Source of the DNA: Allobacillus salarius
GTDB lineage: Bacteria > Bacillota > Bacilli > Bacillales > Alkalibacillaceae
Reading direction: 5' to 3'
Length of the DNA stretch: 64,000 nt
NCBI RefSeq assembly: GCF_007559425.1
Contig: NZ_VMHE01000010.1
Coordinates: 1-64,000, forward strand
Shown here in pieces: positions 40,702-51,015 of this stretch. Below the pieces are notes generated by a model. The model made no database searches and was not told the DNA's origin. It saw only the letters and a list, made by a program, of their open reading frames with translations. Position 1 is the first letter of the stretch. Every line of letters starts with the position of its first letter. A program made the translations under genes and the position numbers.

Positions 40702-42456
40702 ATGGAAGTTTTCAAGAAGTTAAAGCAATTTTATTGGCCTTATCGGTGGTATTTTATTTTTTCTATTATTTCACTTGTTTTTGTAGCGGGCATTACCGTC
40801 ATTTATCCAATTGTGCTACAAATCACGATTGACGATGTCGTAGCACAAGAACGTTTTTATCTAGTTCCATACATCGCTTTAATTTTTGTTGGATTAATGA
40901 TTGTGAAATCAATTGCAACTTATTTCAATCAATATTTAGGTGATTTGTTTGGGATTTCATCCGTTTATGCCGTACGTGATGAGATGTATAAAAAATTACA
41001 ACGACTTTCTTTTAAGTACTATGACAATGCAAAAACAGGGGATCTCATGTCTCGTTTGACGGCAGATGTTGAGGGATTCCGTTTCTTCTTATCATTTGGA
41101 TTTTCTGAATTGTTAAGGATTTTCTTATTAATCACGGTCAGCTTAGGCGTGATGTTCTTCTATTCTGTACCACTCGCTTTAGTTACGATGGCAGCTATGC
41201 CATTTCTCGGAATTATCGTGTATAAATTCGACCGGCGCGTTCACCCGGCTTTCCGCGGAATTCGTAAATCGTTTGGACGAATGAATACGCGTGTTCAAGA
41301 AAACATTTCGGGAATGAGCACAGTCAAATCACTATCACGTGAAGATTTTGAAATCGATCGGTTTACAGACAAAGGCGAGAATTATCGACAACATTATTTG
41401 GACACGGCGAAAATTTGGGCACGCTATTTTCCGTTAATGGAGTTTATCGGAAATGTGTGTGTTGTTGCATTACTCGCTTTTGGTGGTTACTTAGTTATTC
41501 AAGGTGACTTGTCCGTCGGTCGGTTGATCGCATTTTTCAGTTTGGTTTGGTATATTTTAGGACCATTGATGAATTTAGGGTTCGTCGTCAACCAATTCTC
41601 ACAAGCAAAAGCTTCCGGTGAAAGATTGTTGGAAATTTTAGAATCAGATTTGGAAATCAATGATCATCCAACAGAGGATGTAGATCACATAGAAGGTCAT
41701 GTTACTTTTGCAGATGTTACGTTGACATATGCTGAAGAAGACGACCAAGCTCTAAAAAATATTAGCTTCGATGCACCTCCTGGAAAAGTTATTGGCTTAA
41801 TAGGTGGTACGGGTGCAGGGAAAACGAGTATTACACAGTTGATCACCCGTTTCTATGAACCAGAAGAGGGTCAAGTGTTAGTTGATGGGAAACCTGTCAG
41901 TGATTACCCATTGGCTCAACTACGTAAAAATATAGGCTTTGTTTTACAAGAGCCATTTTTATTTTCTACATCGATCAAAGATAATATTGCTTACGGAAAT
42001 CCTGAGGCGACAATGGATGAAATTATTGATGCTGCTAAGCGTGCACAAGCACATGATTTCATCATGGAAATGCCTAAAGGCTATGACACATTGTTAGGCG
42101 AAAGAGGAATGGGCCTTTCAGGTGGTCAAAAGCAACGGATCTCTATTGCCCGGGCAATTTTAATCAATCCGAGCATCCTTGTTCTCGACGATGCGACGTC
42201 AGCTGTAGATATGCAGACAGAATTTAAGATTCAAAAAGCGTTGAAGGAAGTAATGGAGGGACGTACGACGTTCATCATTGCTCATCGGATTTCATCATTA
42301 AAGCATGCGGATGAAATTTTAGTCCTTGAGAATGGAGAAATCGCTGAGCGAGGAACACATGAATTTTTACTACAGAATAATGGAGCTTATCAACGCATTT
42401 ATGATATCCAGTATCAAGATAAAGAAACGGTTATGGCAAATCAAAAACATGCTTAA
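40702..42456 (+). CDS. yknU: ABC exporter half-transporter, degenerate-site subunit (YknU-like)
   Basis: A 584-residue half-transporter: six transmembrane helices (to about 320) then a nucleotide-binding domain with Walker A GGTGAGKTS, signature GLSGGQKQR, Walker B LVLDDATSAVD and switch His in IAHR. The Walker B acid is Asp where Glu normally catalyses, so this subunit's ATP site is the degenerate one, while its LSGGQ is intact. It forms a 14-base-spaced pair with the next gene, and together they make a heterodimeric exporter. Size and order match B. subtilis YknU/YknV; the transported compound is unknown. Confidence 0.88.
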   Translation: MEVFKKLKQFYWPYRWYFIFSIISLVFVAGITVIYPIVLQITIDDVVAQERFYLVPYIALIFVGLMIVKSIATYFNQYLGDLFGISSVYAVRDEMYKKLQRLSFKYYDNAKTGDLMSRLTADVEGFRFFLSFGFSELLRIFLLITVSLGVMFFYSVPLALVTMAAMPFLGIIVYKFDRRVHPAFRGIRKSFGRMNTRVQENISGMSTVKSLSREDFEIDRFTDKGENYRQHYLDTAKIWARYFPLMEFIGNVCVVALLAFGGYLVIQGDLSVGRLIAFFSLVWYILGPLMNLGFVVNQFSQAKASGERLLEILESDLEINDHPTEDVDHIEGHVTFADVTLTYAEEDDQALKNISFDAPPGKVIGLIGGTGAGKTSITQLITRFYEPEEGQVLVDGKPVSDYPLAQLRKNIGFVLQEPFLFSTSIKDNIAYGNPEATMDEIIDAAKRAQAHDFIMEMPKGYDTLLGERGMGLSGGQKQRISIARAILINPSILVLDDATSAVDMQTEFKIQKALKEVMEGRTTFIIAHRISSLKHADEILVLENGEIAERGTHEFLLQNNGAYQRIYDIQYQDKETVMANQKHA

Positions 42457-42470
42457 AGGAGGGTGCTCGT

Positions 42471-44294
42471 ATGGCGACAACAACAAAAGAAAAAAGTCCC
42501 CATTTAAAAAGATTTCATTATACGCTTGATGTAGCAGTTGATAAGCCATTCAATTGGAAGCAGATGCTGCGTTTGCTTCAATTTTTAAAACCATATGCAA
42601 AAACGGTTTTACCGATTGCTGTTATTGCAATGCTTGTCTCAACTGCGGTCCGATTAATTGTGCCAGTCTTAATCGGTCGCGTCGCAATTAATATAGCCGT
42701 GGCCAATCAAGACGTTAACCTATTGATTGAATTGGTAATAGGGATTTCAATACTCTATCTCTTGAGCTATATTGGCAATACGGTAAGAATTAAGTACGTC
42801 AATATTTTAGGGCAAAATGTCATTTATGATTTAAGAAAACATTTATTCTCTCATGTTCAACGACTCTCGAATCGTTTTTTTGATAATCGTTCAGCAGGTA
42901 GCATAATTGTGCGGATTATGAATGATATTAACTCCTTACAAGAGCTATTTACGAATGGAATCATCAACTTGTTAATGGACGTTACAATGTTAATTAGCAT
43001 TATTGTTATTTTACTTGTGTTGAGTCCACAGTTAGCTTTAGCAGTCATGGTGATTATTCCAATTATGTTCTACATTTCAACGAAATTGCGGAAGAATATT
43101 CGTAAATCATGGCAAGATGTACGGATTCAGCAATCTCGGTTGAATTCCCATTTGAATGAGAGTATACAAGGTATTCGTATTACCCAGTCATTCGGTCAGG
43201 AACGAGCCAATACCGAATACTTCGATGGTGTGAATACGGATAACTTTGGTACATGGCGTACAGCGACACGTAAAAGTGCAATGTTCCGCCCGTTCGTGGA
43301 AATGAGTAACGCATTTGGAACAGTGATCTTAGTCGCTTATGGTTCCTATTTAATCATCAATGGGACAATTGATGTCGGTACATTCGTTATTTTTGGTTTT
43401 TTCATCGGAATGTTCTGGGAACCAATTTCTCGATTAGGACAGATGTATAATCAATTGTTAATGGCAATGTCTGCATCTGAAAGAATCTTTGAATTTTTAG
43501 ATGAACAACCAAACGTTGCAGAGAAAGAAAACGCCAAACATTTGGAAGATATTAAAGGTCATATTGAATTTGACCGTGTTCAATTTTCCTATGACGAAGA
43601 TCGAATTGCGTTACATGAAATCTCCCTGGAAATGAAACCAGGAGAAGCAGTTGCGTTAGTTGGTCATACGGGATCAGGTAAATCGACGATCGCTAACCTG
43701 ATTAATCGATTTTATGATCCAACAAAAGGATCTGTTAAGATTGATGGCAATGATTTGCGTGATGTGAAATTAGATGATATTAGACAACGAATCAGTGTCG
43801 TCTTACAAGATACGTTCATTTTTTCCGGTACAATTATGGAAAACATTCGATTTGGTCGACCGACAGCTTCTGATGAAGAAGTTATAGAAGCGGCTAAAGT
43901 AGTAGGAGCAGATGAATTTATTCAACGGCTATCAGATGGCTATCAAACTGAAGTAGAAGAGCGTGGGAATATCTTGTCAGCAGGTGAAAGACAGTTGTTA
44001 TCTTTTGCGAGAGCATTACTTGCCGATCCAAAGATAATCATTCTTGATGAAGCAACTGCCAGTATTGATACAGAAACAGAAATGAAAATTCAACACGCGT
44101 TGAAACGTTTATTGAAGGGTAGAACATCTATTATTATCGCTCACAGACTTTCGACAATTCGAGAAGCCGATCAGATTATTGTGTTGGAGAACGGAAAAAT
44201 ACTCGAGCGTGGAAGTCATGAAGAACTAATGAATTCACATGGTGAATATTATCATTTAGTCAAATCTCAGTTTCAAATGCTTGACCAGTTATAA
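42471..44294 (+). CDS. yknV: ABC exporter half-transporter, catalytic-site subunit (YknV-like)
   Basis: A 607-residue half-transporter with an N-terminal extension, six helices and a nucleotide-binding domain: Walker A GHTGSGKST, signature altered to LSAGERQ, Walker B IILDEATASID with catalytic Glu, and switch His in IAHR. Paired with the upstream subunit, its Walker motifs join the intact LSGGQ of YknU to make the active ATP site, while LSAGE faces YknU's Asp-bearing site. This reciprocal pattern is the mark of heterodimeric ABC exporters such as BmrC/BmrD. AAAGGAGGGTG precedes the ATG; a terminator follows at 44406. Confidence 0.88.
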   Translation: MATTTKEKSPHLKRFHYTLDVAVDKPFNWKQMLRLLQFLKPYAKTVLPIAVIAMLVSTAVRLIVPVLIGRVAINIAVANQDVNLLIELVIGISILYLLSYIGNTVRIKYVNILGQNVIYDLRKHLFSHVQRLSNRFFDNRSAGSIIVRIMNDINSLQELFTNGIINLLMDVTMLISIIVILLVLSPQLALAVMVIIPIMFYISTKLRKNIRKSWQDVRIQQSRLNSHLNESIQGIRITQSFGQERANTEYFDGVNTDNFGTWRTATRKSAMFRPFVEMSNAFGTVILVAYGSYLIINGTIDVGTFVIFGFFIGMFWEPISRLGQMYNQLLMAMSASERIFEFLDEQPNVAEKENAKHLEDIKGHIEFDRVQFSYDEDRIALHEISLEMKPGEAVALVGHTGSGKSTIANLINRFYDPTKGSVKIDGNDLRDVKLDDIRQRISVVLQDTFIFSGTIMENIRFGRPTASDEEVIEAAKVVGADEFIQRLSDGYQTEVEERGNILSAGERQLLSFARALLADPKIIILDEATASIDTETEMKIQHALKRLLKGRTSIIIAHRLSTIREADQIIVLENGKILERGSHEELMNSHGEYYHLVKSQFQMLDQL

Positions 44295-44405
44295 AAGTAA
44301 AAGCAGGATCTGTGCCCGCAGTATAAGAACTGTGATTTTCACAAGAATTTATGTACTCTAGATGCAAACGTAGTATTTTGGTGTGGAGTACGATTTAACA
44401 TTAGA

Positions 44406-44455
44406 AAAATCCGGACGATTTAGTTTACATAAGAAATCGCCCGGATTTTTATTTG
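44406..44455 (+). terminator. Terminator after the ABC exporter operon
   Basis: AAATCCGG-a-CGATTT pairs with AAATCG-c-CCGGATTT across 12 bases, followed by TTATTTGTTTTT. Another variant of the CGA(a)CGAT-type terminators. Confidence 0.8.
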
Positions 44456-44470
44456 TTTTTGTCCCAGTCC

Positions 44471-44499
44471 TTACTATTTTCCCATGGTAAAATTATGAT
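44471..44499 (+). promoter_or_regulatory. Promoter of ktrC
   Basis: TTACTA at 44471-44476 and TATGAT at 44494-44499 with a 17-base spacer, 35 bases before ktrC. Confidence 0.55.
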
Positions 44500-44533
44500 A
44501 TGATATCCTTGATGGAACGAAGGAGGAGTCCCG

Positions 44534-45199
44534 ATGAAAAAGTTATATGGGGTAATCGGTCTTGGCCGTTTCGGCGGAAGTGTTTGTTTAGAATTGGCAC
44601 GAGAAGGATTTGAAGTATTAGCACTGGATCGTGACGAAGATCGAGTGAACGAGTTTAAAGATATAGCTACTCACGCTGTAATCGGGGATTCAATGGATGA
44701 ACAAACGTTGATTGACCTCGGTTTTAAAAATATCGATCACGTAATTGTTGCTATTGGCGATAACGTACATGCCAGTATTTTAACGACGCTTATTTTAGAA
44801 GAATTAGGAATTAAGCGTATCACTGTAAAAGCTCAAAATGACTACCATGAAAAGATACTGAACAAAATCGGTGCTGACCATGTCGTCCACCCAGAGCGTG
44901 ATATGGGTAAGAGAATTGCTCATAGTATCGTATCCAGTAATATTCTTGATTATATTGAGCTATCTGACGAATATAGTGTCGTAGAAGTAAAAGTTGGCAG
45001 TAAAATGAATGATAAAACCATTCAAGAATTGGATGTTCGTGCACGGTTTGGATGTAACATTGTGGCGATCAAAAGAGGCAAAGACGTAAACGTTTCACCG
45101 ATGGCCGATGAAATATTAAAGCTAGGTGACATTCTAATCGTTATTGGTTCAGATAAAGATATATCTAGGTTCGAGAAGAAGTTAGTAATAGAAGAATAG
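44534..45199 (+). CDS. ktrC: Potassium uptake regulatory subunit KtrC (RCK/TrkA domain)
   Basis: A 221-residue cytosolic gating-ring protein. The RCK_N Rossmann fold begins VIGLGRFGGSVCLELAREGF with the nucleotide-binding glycines and ends near residue 125; the RCK_C domain (about 135-220) is the known c-di-AMP site in this family. It assembles with KtrD-type channels, one of which lies at 25819. Its position ahead of rnjA-rpoY matches B. subtilis ykqB (ktrC). AAGGAGGAG precedes the ATG. Confidence 0.93.
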   Translation: MKKLYGVIGLGRFGGSVCLELAREGFEVLALDRDEDRVNEFKDIATHAVIGDSMDEQTLIDLGFKNIDHVIVAIGDNVHASILTTLILEELGIKRITVKAQNDYHEKILNKIGADHVVHPERDMGKRIAHSIVSSNILDYIELSDEYSVVEVKVGSKMNDKTIQELDVRARFGCNIVAIKRGKDVNVSPMADEILKLGDILIVIGSDKDISRFEKKLVIEE

Positions 45200-45421
45200 A
45201 TAAAAGAAAAACTTTAGCGGAAAATTCACTCGTTTAACGAGTACATAAGTAGTTGAACGCCGTTAATTTTGAATCAAGCTGAGTTTCCTAAAACGCGTTC
45301 TAAGTCAAATGTTGGAGCTAGGCCAAAATCTTTAAAGTTGACTCAGATGCGAACATTCTAATTTAGTGTAACGGAAATACCCGCTTCGGAAATATACTCC
45401 GCTTTTACCCACAGGGCATAA

Positions 45422-45660
45422 GGCGACATCTGCGATAAATCGCAGTGTCTTCTATACCGCGGGCAGCTGTTGAGCCTACTCGTGCTACGCAATGTGGGGT
45501 CTCACCTCACACTTGGTTGGTTCAGGTGAAGAGTGTCGGCGTGACGCCTGCGGGAAAAGCGCGAGTCTTGAGACCCCGCAGGCCACGCTTTTCCGCCGAG
45601 GAGGCTCGAGCCGTGCCCGCGGCAAGCACCCGCCGTAAGCGGATCGCCTGACACGAACGG
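45422..45660. repeat. GC-rich structured intergenic element with long inverted repeat
   Basis: This stretch is far richer in G+C than its surroundings. A hairpin GACAtCTGCGA/TCGCAGtGTC occupies 45425-45449. Then arm 45457-45504 and arm 45569-45622 are imperfect inverted repeats of about 50 nt (shared blocks CCGCGGGCA, GAGCCT-CTCG and GGGGTCTCA). Inside the loop, CCTGCGGG and GGAAAAGCG can instead pair with CCCCGCAGG and CGCTTTTCC. I recall similar GC-rich intergenic elements in other Bacillaceae genomes but no established name. It is a repeat element or structured RNA, not a gene. Confidence 0.75.
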
Positions 45661-45698
45661 CCATCATCGAACCAACAAATATTTTAGAGCCTAAAATG

Positions 45699-45745
45699 AT
45701 AATAAATCACCGATCACATTGAAGTGATCGGTGATTTATTTTATT
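45699..45745. terminator. Bidirectional terminator at the 3' end of rnjA
   Basis: AATAAATCACCGATCAC pairs perfectly with GTGATCGGTGATTTATT around attgaa, followed by TTATTT. Confidence 0.9.
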
Positions 45746-45779
45746 TCATTTATTCAATTGCTTTCGGATAGGTAATTCA

Positions 45780-47447
45780 TTAAACTTCCATAATGATTGG
45801 TAAGATCATTGGACGACGTTTCGTGCGGTCGAATAAGAATGGCTGAATCGTGTCAGTAATTTCATTCTTGATTTCTGACCATTGTGTCGTTTTTCTTTCC
45901 ATAACTTTTTCAAGGTGTTTTGCAACTAAACCTTGTGCTTCTTTAATAAGGTCTTCAGATTCACGCATATAGACAAACCCTCTTGAGATGATGTCTGGAC
46001 CTGAAGCGATTTTGTGATCTTTCATGTTGATACTGACGACAACAATGACTAAACCTTCTTCAGATAGAATGCGGCGGTCTCTTAGTACAATATTTCCGAT
46101 ATCACCAATACCGCTACCATCAACATAAACAGACCCGGCAGGAATTTTACCTGCTACGCTCACATCTTTTTTGCCAATAGCCAAGACGTCGCCGATATCC
46201 ATCACGAAAGACTTTTCTCGTGGTACACCTGTTTGTTCAGCAAGTTTCGTGTGCTCAACAAGCATACGGTGTTCCCCGTGAATTGGCATGAAATACTTAG
46301 GTTTCATAAGACGTAACATTAATTTTTGCTCTTCTTGTCCACCGTGGCCAGATGTATGGATATCATTTAATGAACCATGAATCACATTAGCTCCCGCACG
46401 GTAGAGTTTGTTAATGTTACGGTTGATACTAATTGCATTACCTGGAATTGGTGATGAAGATAAGACAACTGTATCATCTGGGTGAATTTGAATATGGCGG
46501 TGTGTGCCATTAGCAATTCTGGAAAGTGCAGCCATTTGTTCTCCTTGAGAACCTGTACAAAGAATGACAAGTTCATCATTAGGCATTTGATTAATTTTAT
46601 TCGGCTCGATAAACGTGTCATCAGGTGCCGTAATATAATTCAATTCCTGCCCAAGGCGAATGGCATTTTCCATACTACGTCCGAAAACGGCGATTTTTCG
46701 ATCGTTTTCAACCGCAGATTGAACAACTTGTTGCAAGCGATAAATATTAGATGCAAAAGTTGCGAAGATGATTCTTCCGTCTACCTTGTTGAAGATATCT
46801 CGAATACTTTCACCGACAACACTTTCTGAAAGTGTAAAACCAGGAACTTCACTGTTTGTACTGTCAGACATTAGGCAAAGAACGCCTTCTGCACCGATTT
46901 CAGCCATTTTCGTTAAGTTGGCTGGTTCTCCAACAGGAGTGAAATCAAACTTGAAATCACCTGTTTGTACAATATTTCCTGGTGGTGTTTTAACAACAAT
47001 TCCGAATGAATCCGGAATACTGTGAGTCGTTCTGAAAAAGCTGACGGCCGTTTTTCTGAACTTGATAATATCTTCTTCTTCAACAGAATGTAGCTTCGCA
47101 CTCCGTAAAAGTTTGTGTTCTTCTAGTTTGTTTTTAATTAAACCAATTGCTAGTTTACCAGCATAAATCGGAATATTGATTTCACGTAATAAATACGGAA
47201 TGCCCCCGATGTGGTCTTCGTGTCCGTGAGTGATGAACAATCCTTTAATTTTATCTTGGTTTTGGATGAGATAAGTGTAATCAGGAATAACATAGTCGAT
47301 TCCCAGAAGTTCGTCTTCAGGGAACTTAATACCGGCATCAATCAGAATAATTTCATCTTGAAATTGAATGCCATACGTATTTTTTCCGATTTCACCTAAT
47401 CCTCCCAAAGCGAAGATAGCTACTTGATCATTTTTTACAAATTTCAT
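45780..47447 (-). CDS. rnjA: Ribonuclease J1
   Basis: A 555-residue metallo-beta-lactamase/beta-CASP nuclease with 5'-to-3' exonuclease and endonuclease activity in mRNA turnover and rRNA maturation. Zinc ligands in [12 protein letters not shown] (His74-His79) and later histidines; beta-CASP motifs SGHGGQEEQ and [13 protein letters not shown]-terminal domain ends [11 protein letters not shown]. It lies 3 bases downstream of rpoY in one operon and beside ktrC and def, the same arrangement as B. subtilis ykqC. Confidence 0.97.
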   Translation of the reverse strand: MKFVKNDQVAIFALGGLGEIGKNTYGIQFQDEIILIDAGIKFPEDELLGIDYVIPDYTYLIQNQDKIKGLFITHGHEDHIGGIPYLLREINIPIYAGKLAIGLIKNKLEEHKLLRSAKLHSVEEEDIIKFRKTAVSFFRTTHSIPDSFGIVVKTPPGNIVQTGDFKFDFTPVGEPANLTKMAEIGAEGVLCLMSDSTNSEVPGFTLSESVVGESIRDIFNKVDGRIIFATFASNIYRLQQVVQSAVENDRKIAVFGRSMENAIRLGQELNYITAPDDTFIEPNKINQMPNDELVILCTGSQGEQMAALSRIANGTHRHIQIHPDDTVVLSSSPIPGNAISINRNINKLYRAGANVIHGSLNDIHTSGHGGQEEQKLMLRLMKPKYFMPIHGEHRMLVEHTKLAEQTGVPREKSFVMDIGDVLAIGKKDVSVAGKIPAGSVYVDGSGIGDIGNIVLRDRRILSEEGLVIVVVSINMKDHKIASGPDIISRGFVYMRESEDLIKEAQGLVAKHLEKVMERKTTQWSEIKNEITDTIQPFLFDRTKRRPMILPIIMEV

Positions 47448-47450
47448 GTG

Positions 47451-47660
47451 CTAGATACTCTCCACTTTGAAGTCTTCAGACTTTTTCTCATAAGCTAAAT
47501 GAGCCTCATTTAATTCAAGGATATGTTCAATATTGATGCTTCGATCAGCGAGTTTTTCACGGACACTCTTTACACTGTCTGCTTCGATGTACATCGTTTT
47601 TGTTTCTTCACGTACAGGAGCTTCTTCTTCATGCTCCTGATATAATACTTTAAAAATCAT
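47451..47660 (-). CDS. rpoY: RNA polymerase epsilon subunit RpoY
   Basis: A 69-residue DUF1447 protein starting MIFKVLYQEHEEEAPVREET and containing MYIEADSVKSVREKL, identical in layout to B. subtilis YkzG, the small epsilon subunit of RNA polymerase. It is translated just ahead of rnjA with a 3-base gap, so transcription and RNA decay factors are co-expressed. AGGAGG precedes the ATG. Confidence 0.96.
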   Translation of the reverse strand: MIFKVLYQEHEEEAPVREETKTMYIEADSVKSVREKLADRSINIEHILELNEAHLAYEKKSEDFKVESI

Positions 47661-47796
47661 TTTTTTCCTCCTAGTTAATTGTGTTCTACATAGTTTACCT
47701 ATCCGTAAAAAAGCAATATTTAAATGCTAAGTTGAAAGCATTATGGATAAATTAATTATTCAAAAGGTTTTACTGCATATAGTTAATTTAGAATGT

Positions 47797-47874
47797 TTAC
47801 GCTCCAAGTGTCTTTTTTTCACGAAGCAACTTTTTTAAACGCTTTCTCAGTTTTTCTCGTAAACGCTTTAACAT
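47797..47874 (-). CDS. Candidate 25-residue cationic amphipathic peptide
   Basis: ATG with AAGGAG about 11 bases upstream encodes MLKRLREKLRKRLKKLLREK followed by KTLGA. About half of the residues are Lys/Arg alternating with Leu every three to four positions, an ideal amphipathic helix. It lies between rpoY and def on the minus strand. No family recognised; it could be a short coding gene or a chance frame. Confidence 0.4.
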   Translation of the reverse strand: MLKRLREKLRKRLKKLLREKKTLGA

Positions 47875-48061
47875 GGCGACATACGCTCCTTAATGTATGA
47901 CGTAAATCCAACAAACGATTCGCTGAGAAAAAAGAATACTACAATACAATTTCCTGTCGTTATTATCCACTTATTATTTCCATTATATACTTTTCTGTAT
48001 CACAATTGAAACAATATAATCGATTGTTTCCGAAAAAGTATCATGTAGATTCGATGAACTG

Positions 48062-48619
48062 CTAAAGCTCATCGACAGATACTGCATTTTCCGGTGGTGT
48101 CATTGGATCGTTTTGATCGATATGATCATAAAACATCACACCGTTTAAGTGATCGATCTCATGCTGAAAAACAACAGCGGCATACCCTTTAAGACGTAGC
48201 TTTACGTCTTCGCCTTCAAGCGTGGTTGCTTTCACTGTTATTCTTGCATAACGTGGCACAATACCCGGTACATCTCGATCAACACTCAAACAGCCTTCGC
48301 CACCAGGTAAATAAGTTTGCTCTACTGAATGACTGATAATTCTAGGGTTGAATAAACCGTAGCTATAAAGTCGATCGTTATGATCTGTAAAATGAACGGC
48401 AATCATTTGCTTGGATATACCGAGCTGAGGAGCAGCCAAACCGACACCACTTCTTAGCTCATATTTCTCAATCATTTCTTCATCTTGACTATTCTTAATA
48501 AATTGAAGCATTTTTGTTAAAAGAACTTTCTCTTCCTCTGTAGCTGGAAGTTCTACTTTATTAGCTTTTATACGTAATGACTCATGCCCTTCGCGGACAA
48601 TATCTTTCATCGTTAGCAT
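48062..48619 (-). CDS. def: Peptide deformylase
   Basis: A 185-residue iron/zinc amidase that removes the formyl group from new proteins. The three motifs are present: [25 protein letters not shown] with the metal cysteine, and [19 protein letters not shown] with the two histidines and catalytic Glu. The extended loop after motif one is typical of type II deformylases such as B. subtilis DefB (YkrB), whose neighbours rnjA and ykyA are also here. AAGGAGATG precedes the ATG. Confidence 0.97.
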   Translation of the reverse strand: MLTMKDIVREGHESLRIKANKVELPATEEEKVLLTKMLQFIKNSQDEEMIEKYELRSGVGLAAPQLGISKQMIAVHFTDHNDRLYSYGLFNPRIISHSVEQTYLPGGEGCLSVDRDVPGIVPRYARITVKATTLEGEDVKLRLKGYAAVVFQHEIDHLNGVMFYDHIDQNDPMTPPENAVSVDEL

Positions 48620-48817
48620 ACAATTTCATCTCCTTGCTTGTTGCTTTATATGTATGAATGATAAGATTAAATATTGAATTAATCGTTTAAATCTAGCTTT
48701 ACATATTTTATCATATATTTATTGGATTCATAATAAAATGTATTCCAAATATAGGAATGCTTTATGTTATAATAACGTAAAGGAATTTGATAGGTAGACA
48801 GGAAGGAAGAGACATAC

Positions 48818-49477
48818 ATGAAGAAATTATTATTATCCATATGCATCTTGATTCTTAGCATCACACTTGTAGGATGCAACAGCAGCGATCAAACGAAAGA
48901 AGAAATCTATAACTATTTAGAAGAAGCTGTTCAAAAAGAAAAGGATTTTCAAGAAGCACAAAATGAACTTGTCGAAGTTGAAAAAGAAGAAAGTAAACTA
49001 TACGAGCAAATGATAGAGATTAACATGGAAGAAATTGACCAAGTGAAAGAAAAAGCGGAAAAGGCTAAAGAGCTTTCCCAGGAACGAAAGCAGATCATGG
49101 AAAAAGAAATGGAAAGTATTAAAGCAGGAAAAGAAGAGTTTGATAAAATGATTCCTTTAGTTGAGGAATTGGAAAATGAAGAGGCAAAAGGTCAAGCCAA
49201 TGAGATGATTGATGTTATGGAAAATCGATATAAGTCATTCGCAGAATTACATGAAACGTATTTATCATCCATTGAAAGTGACCAAAAGCTATATGATTTA
49301 CTGATGGACGAAGAGTTAGATAAAGAAACGTTAGATGAGCAAGTGAATGAAATTAATCAAAAGTATGAAGAAATAACGACTCATCAAGAAGAGTTTAATG
49401 AATTGACTAACCAATTCAACGAACTTAAAAAGCAATTTTACGAAACAATCGAATTGGACGTTCAATACGAAGAATAA
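48818..49477 (+). CDS. ykyA: YkyA-like coiled-coil lipoprotein
   Basis: A 219-residue lipoprotein: signal peptide with lipobox LVGC at about Cys20, then almost wholly alpha-helical, Glu/Lys-rich coiled coil (residues 30-210). This matches the putative cell-wall-binding lipoprotein YkyA that sits between def and pdhA in B. subtilis. Function not established. AAGGAAGAG precedes the ATG. Strong terminator downstream. Confidence 0.9.
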   Translation: MKKLLLSICILILSITLVGCNSSDQTKEEIYNYLEEAVQKEKDFQEAQNELVEVEKEESKLYEQMIEINMEEIDQVKEKAEKAKELSQERKQIMEKEMESIKAGKEEFDKMIPLVEELENEEAKGQANEMIDVMENRYKSFAELHETYLSSIESDQKLYDLLMDEELDKETLDEQVNEINQKYEEITTHQEEFNELTNQFNELKKQFYETIELDVQYEE

Positions 49478-49509
49478 ATGGCTCTTGAAGGATCGCCTTT
49501 CAAGTAACA

Positions 49510-49549
49510 GGCTCGAACGATTTTAAAATCGTTCGGGCTTTTATTTTTT
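49510..49549 (+). terminator. Terminator after ykyA with CGAACGAT arms
   Basis: GCtCGAACGATTTT pairs with AAAATCGTTCGgGC, followed by TTTTATTTTTT. Confidence 0.92.
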
Positions 49550-49623
49550 GTGCTCTTTCCATTAGGGTCAGCCAAGAAGTCAATCGCAATATAGTTAGTG
49601 ATTATCTTCCGGTTTTTCATGAA

Positions 49624-49661
49624 GTTAACACTACTGTTATATTACAGGAGTCAGTGTTGAC
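49624..49661. promoter_or_regulatory. Nested dyad upstream of the pdh operon
   Basis: GTTAACACT and AGTGTTGAC form an inverted repeat with one mismatch, 20 bases apart, enclosing a second dyad CTGT...ACAG. The rest of the 49550-49923 interval shows no gene. It is about 260 bases upstream of pdhA and could be an operator or a distant mRNA structure. Confidence 0.4.
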
Positions 49662-49902
49662 TATAACAGATAAATGTATTTTACCTCTTGAAAAGATTCA
49701 GAAAAATGTCCGGTTGCTTGATAAACAAATACAATTGACGAGTGAGACCTTTATGTTATAGACTATTCTATGGAACCTTGTATCACTAAAAAACATCTTT
49801 TGTATGAAACAGTTTATTTGATTAAAATGTAGCACGAAAGGGTAAATATAAAAGATGAAGTTTAGTATGAGGAACGTTAGCCAAACTATGGAAAGAATAT
49901 AA

Positions 49903-51012
<1,110 letters not shown>

Positions 51013-51015
51013 ACA

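Noticed and set aside
45445..45651. Open frames on both strands inside the GC-rich element
   Set aside because: High G+C reduces stop codons; no ribosome binding sites, and base-pairing symmetry explains the sequence better.
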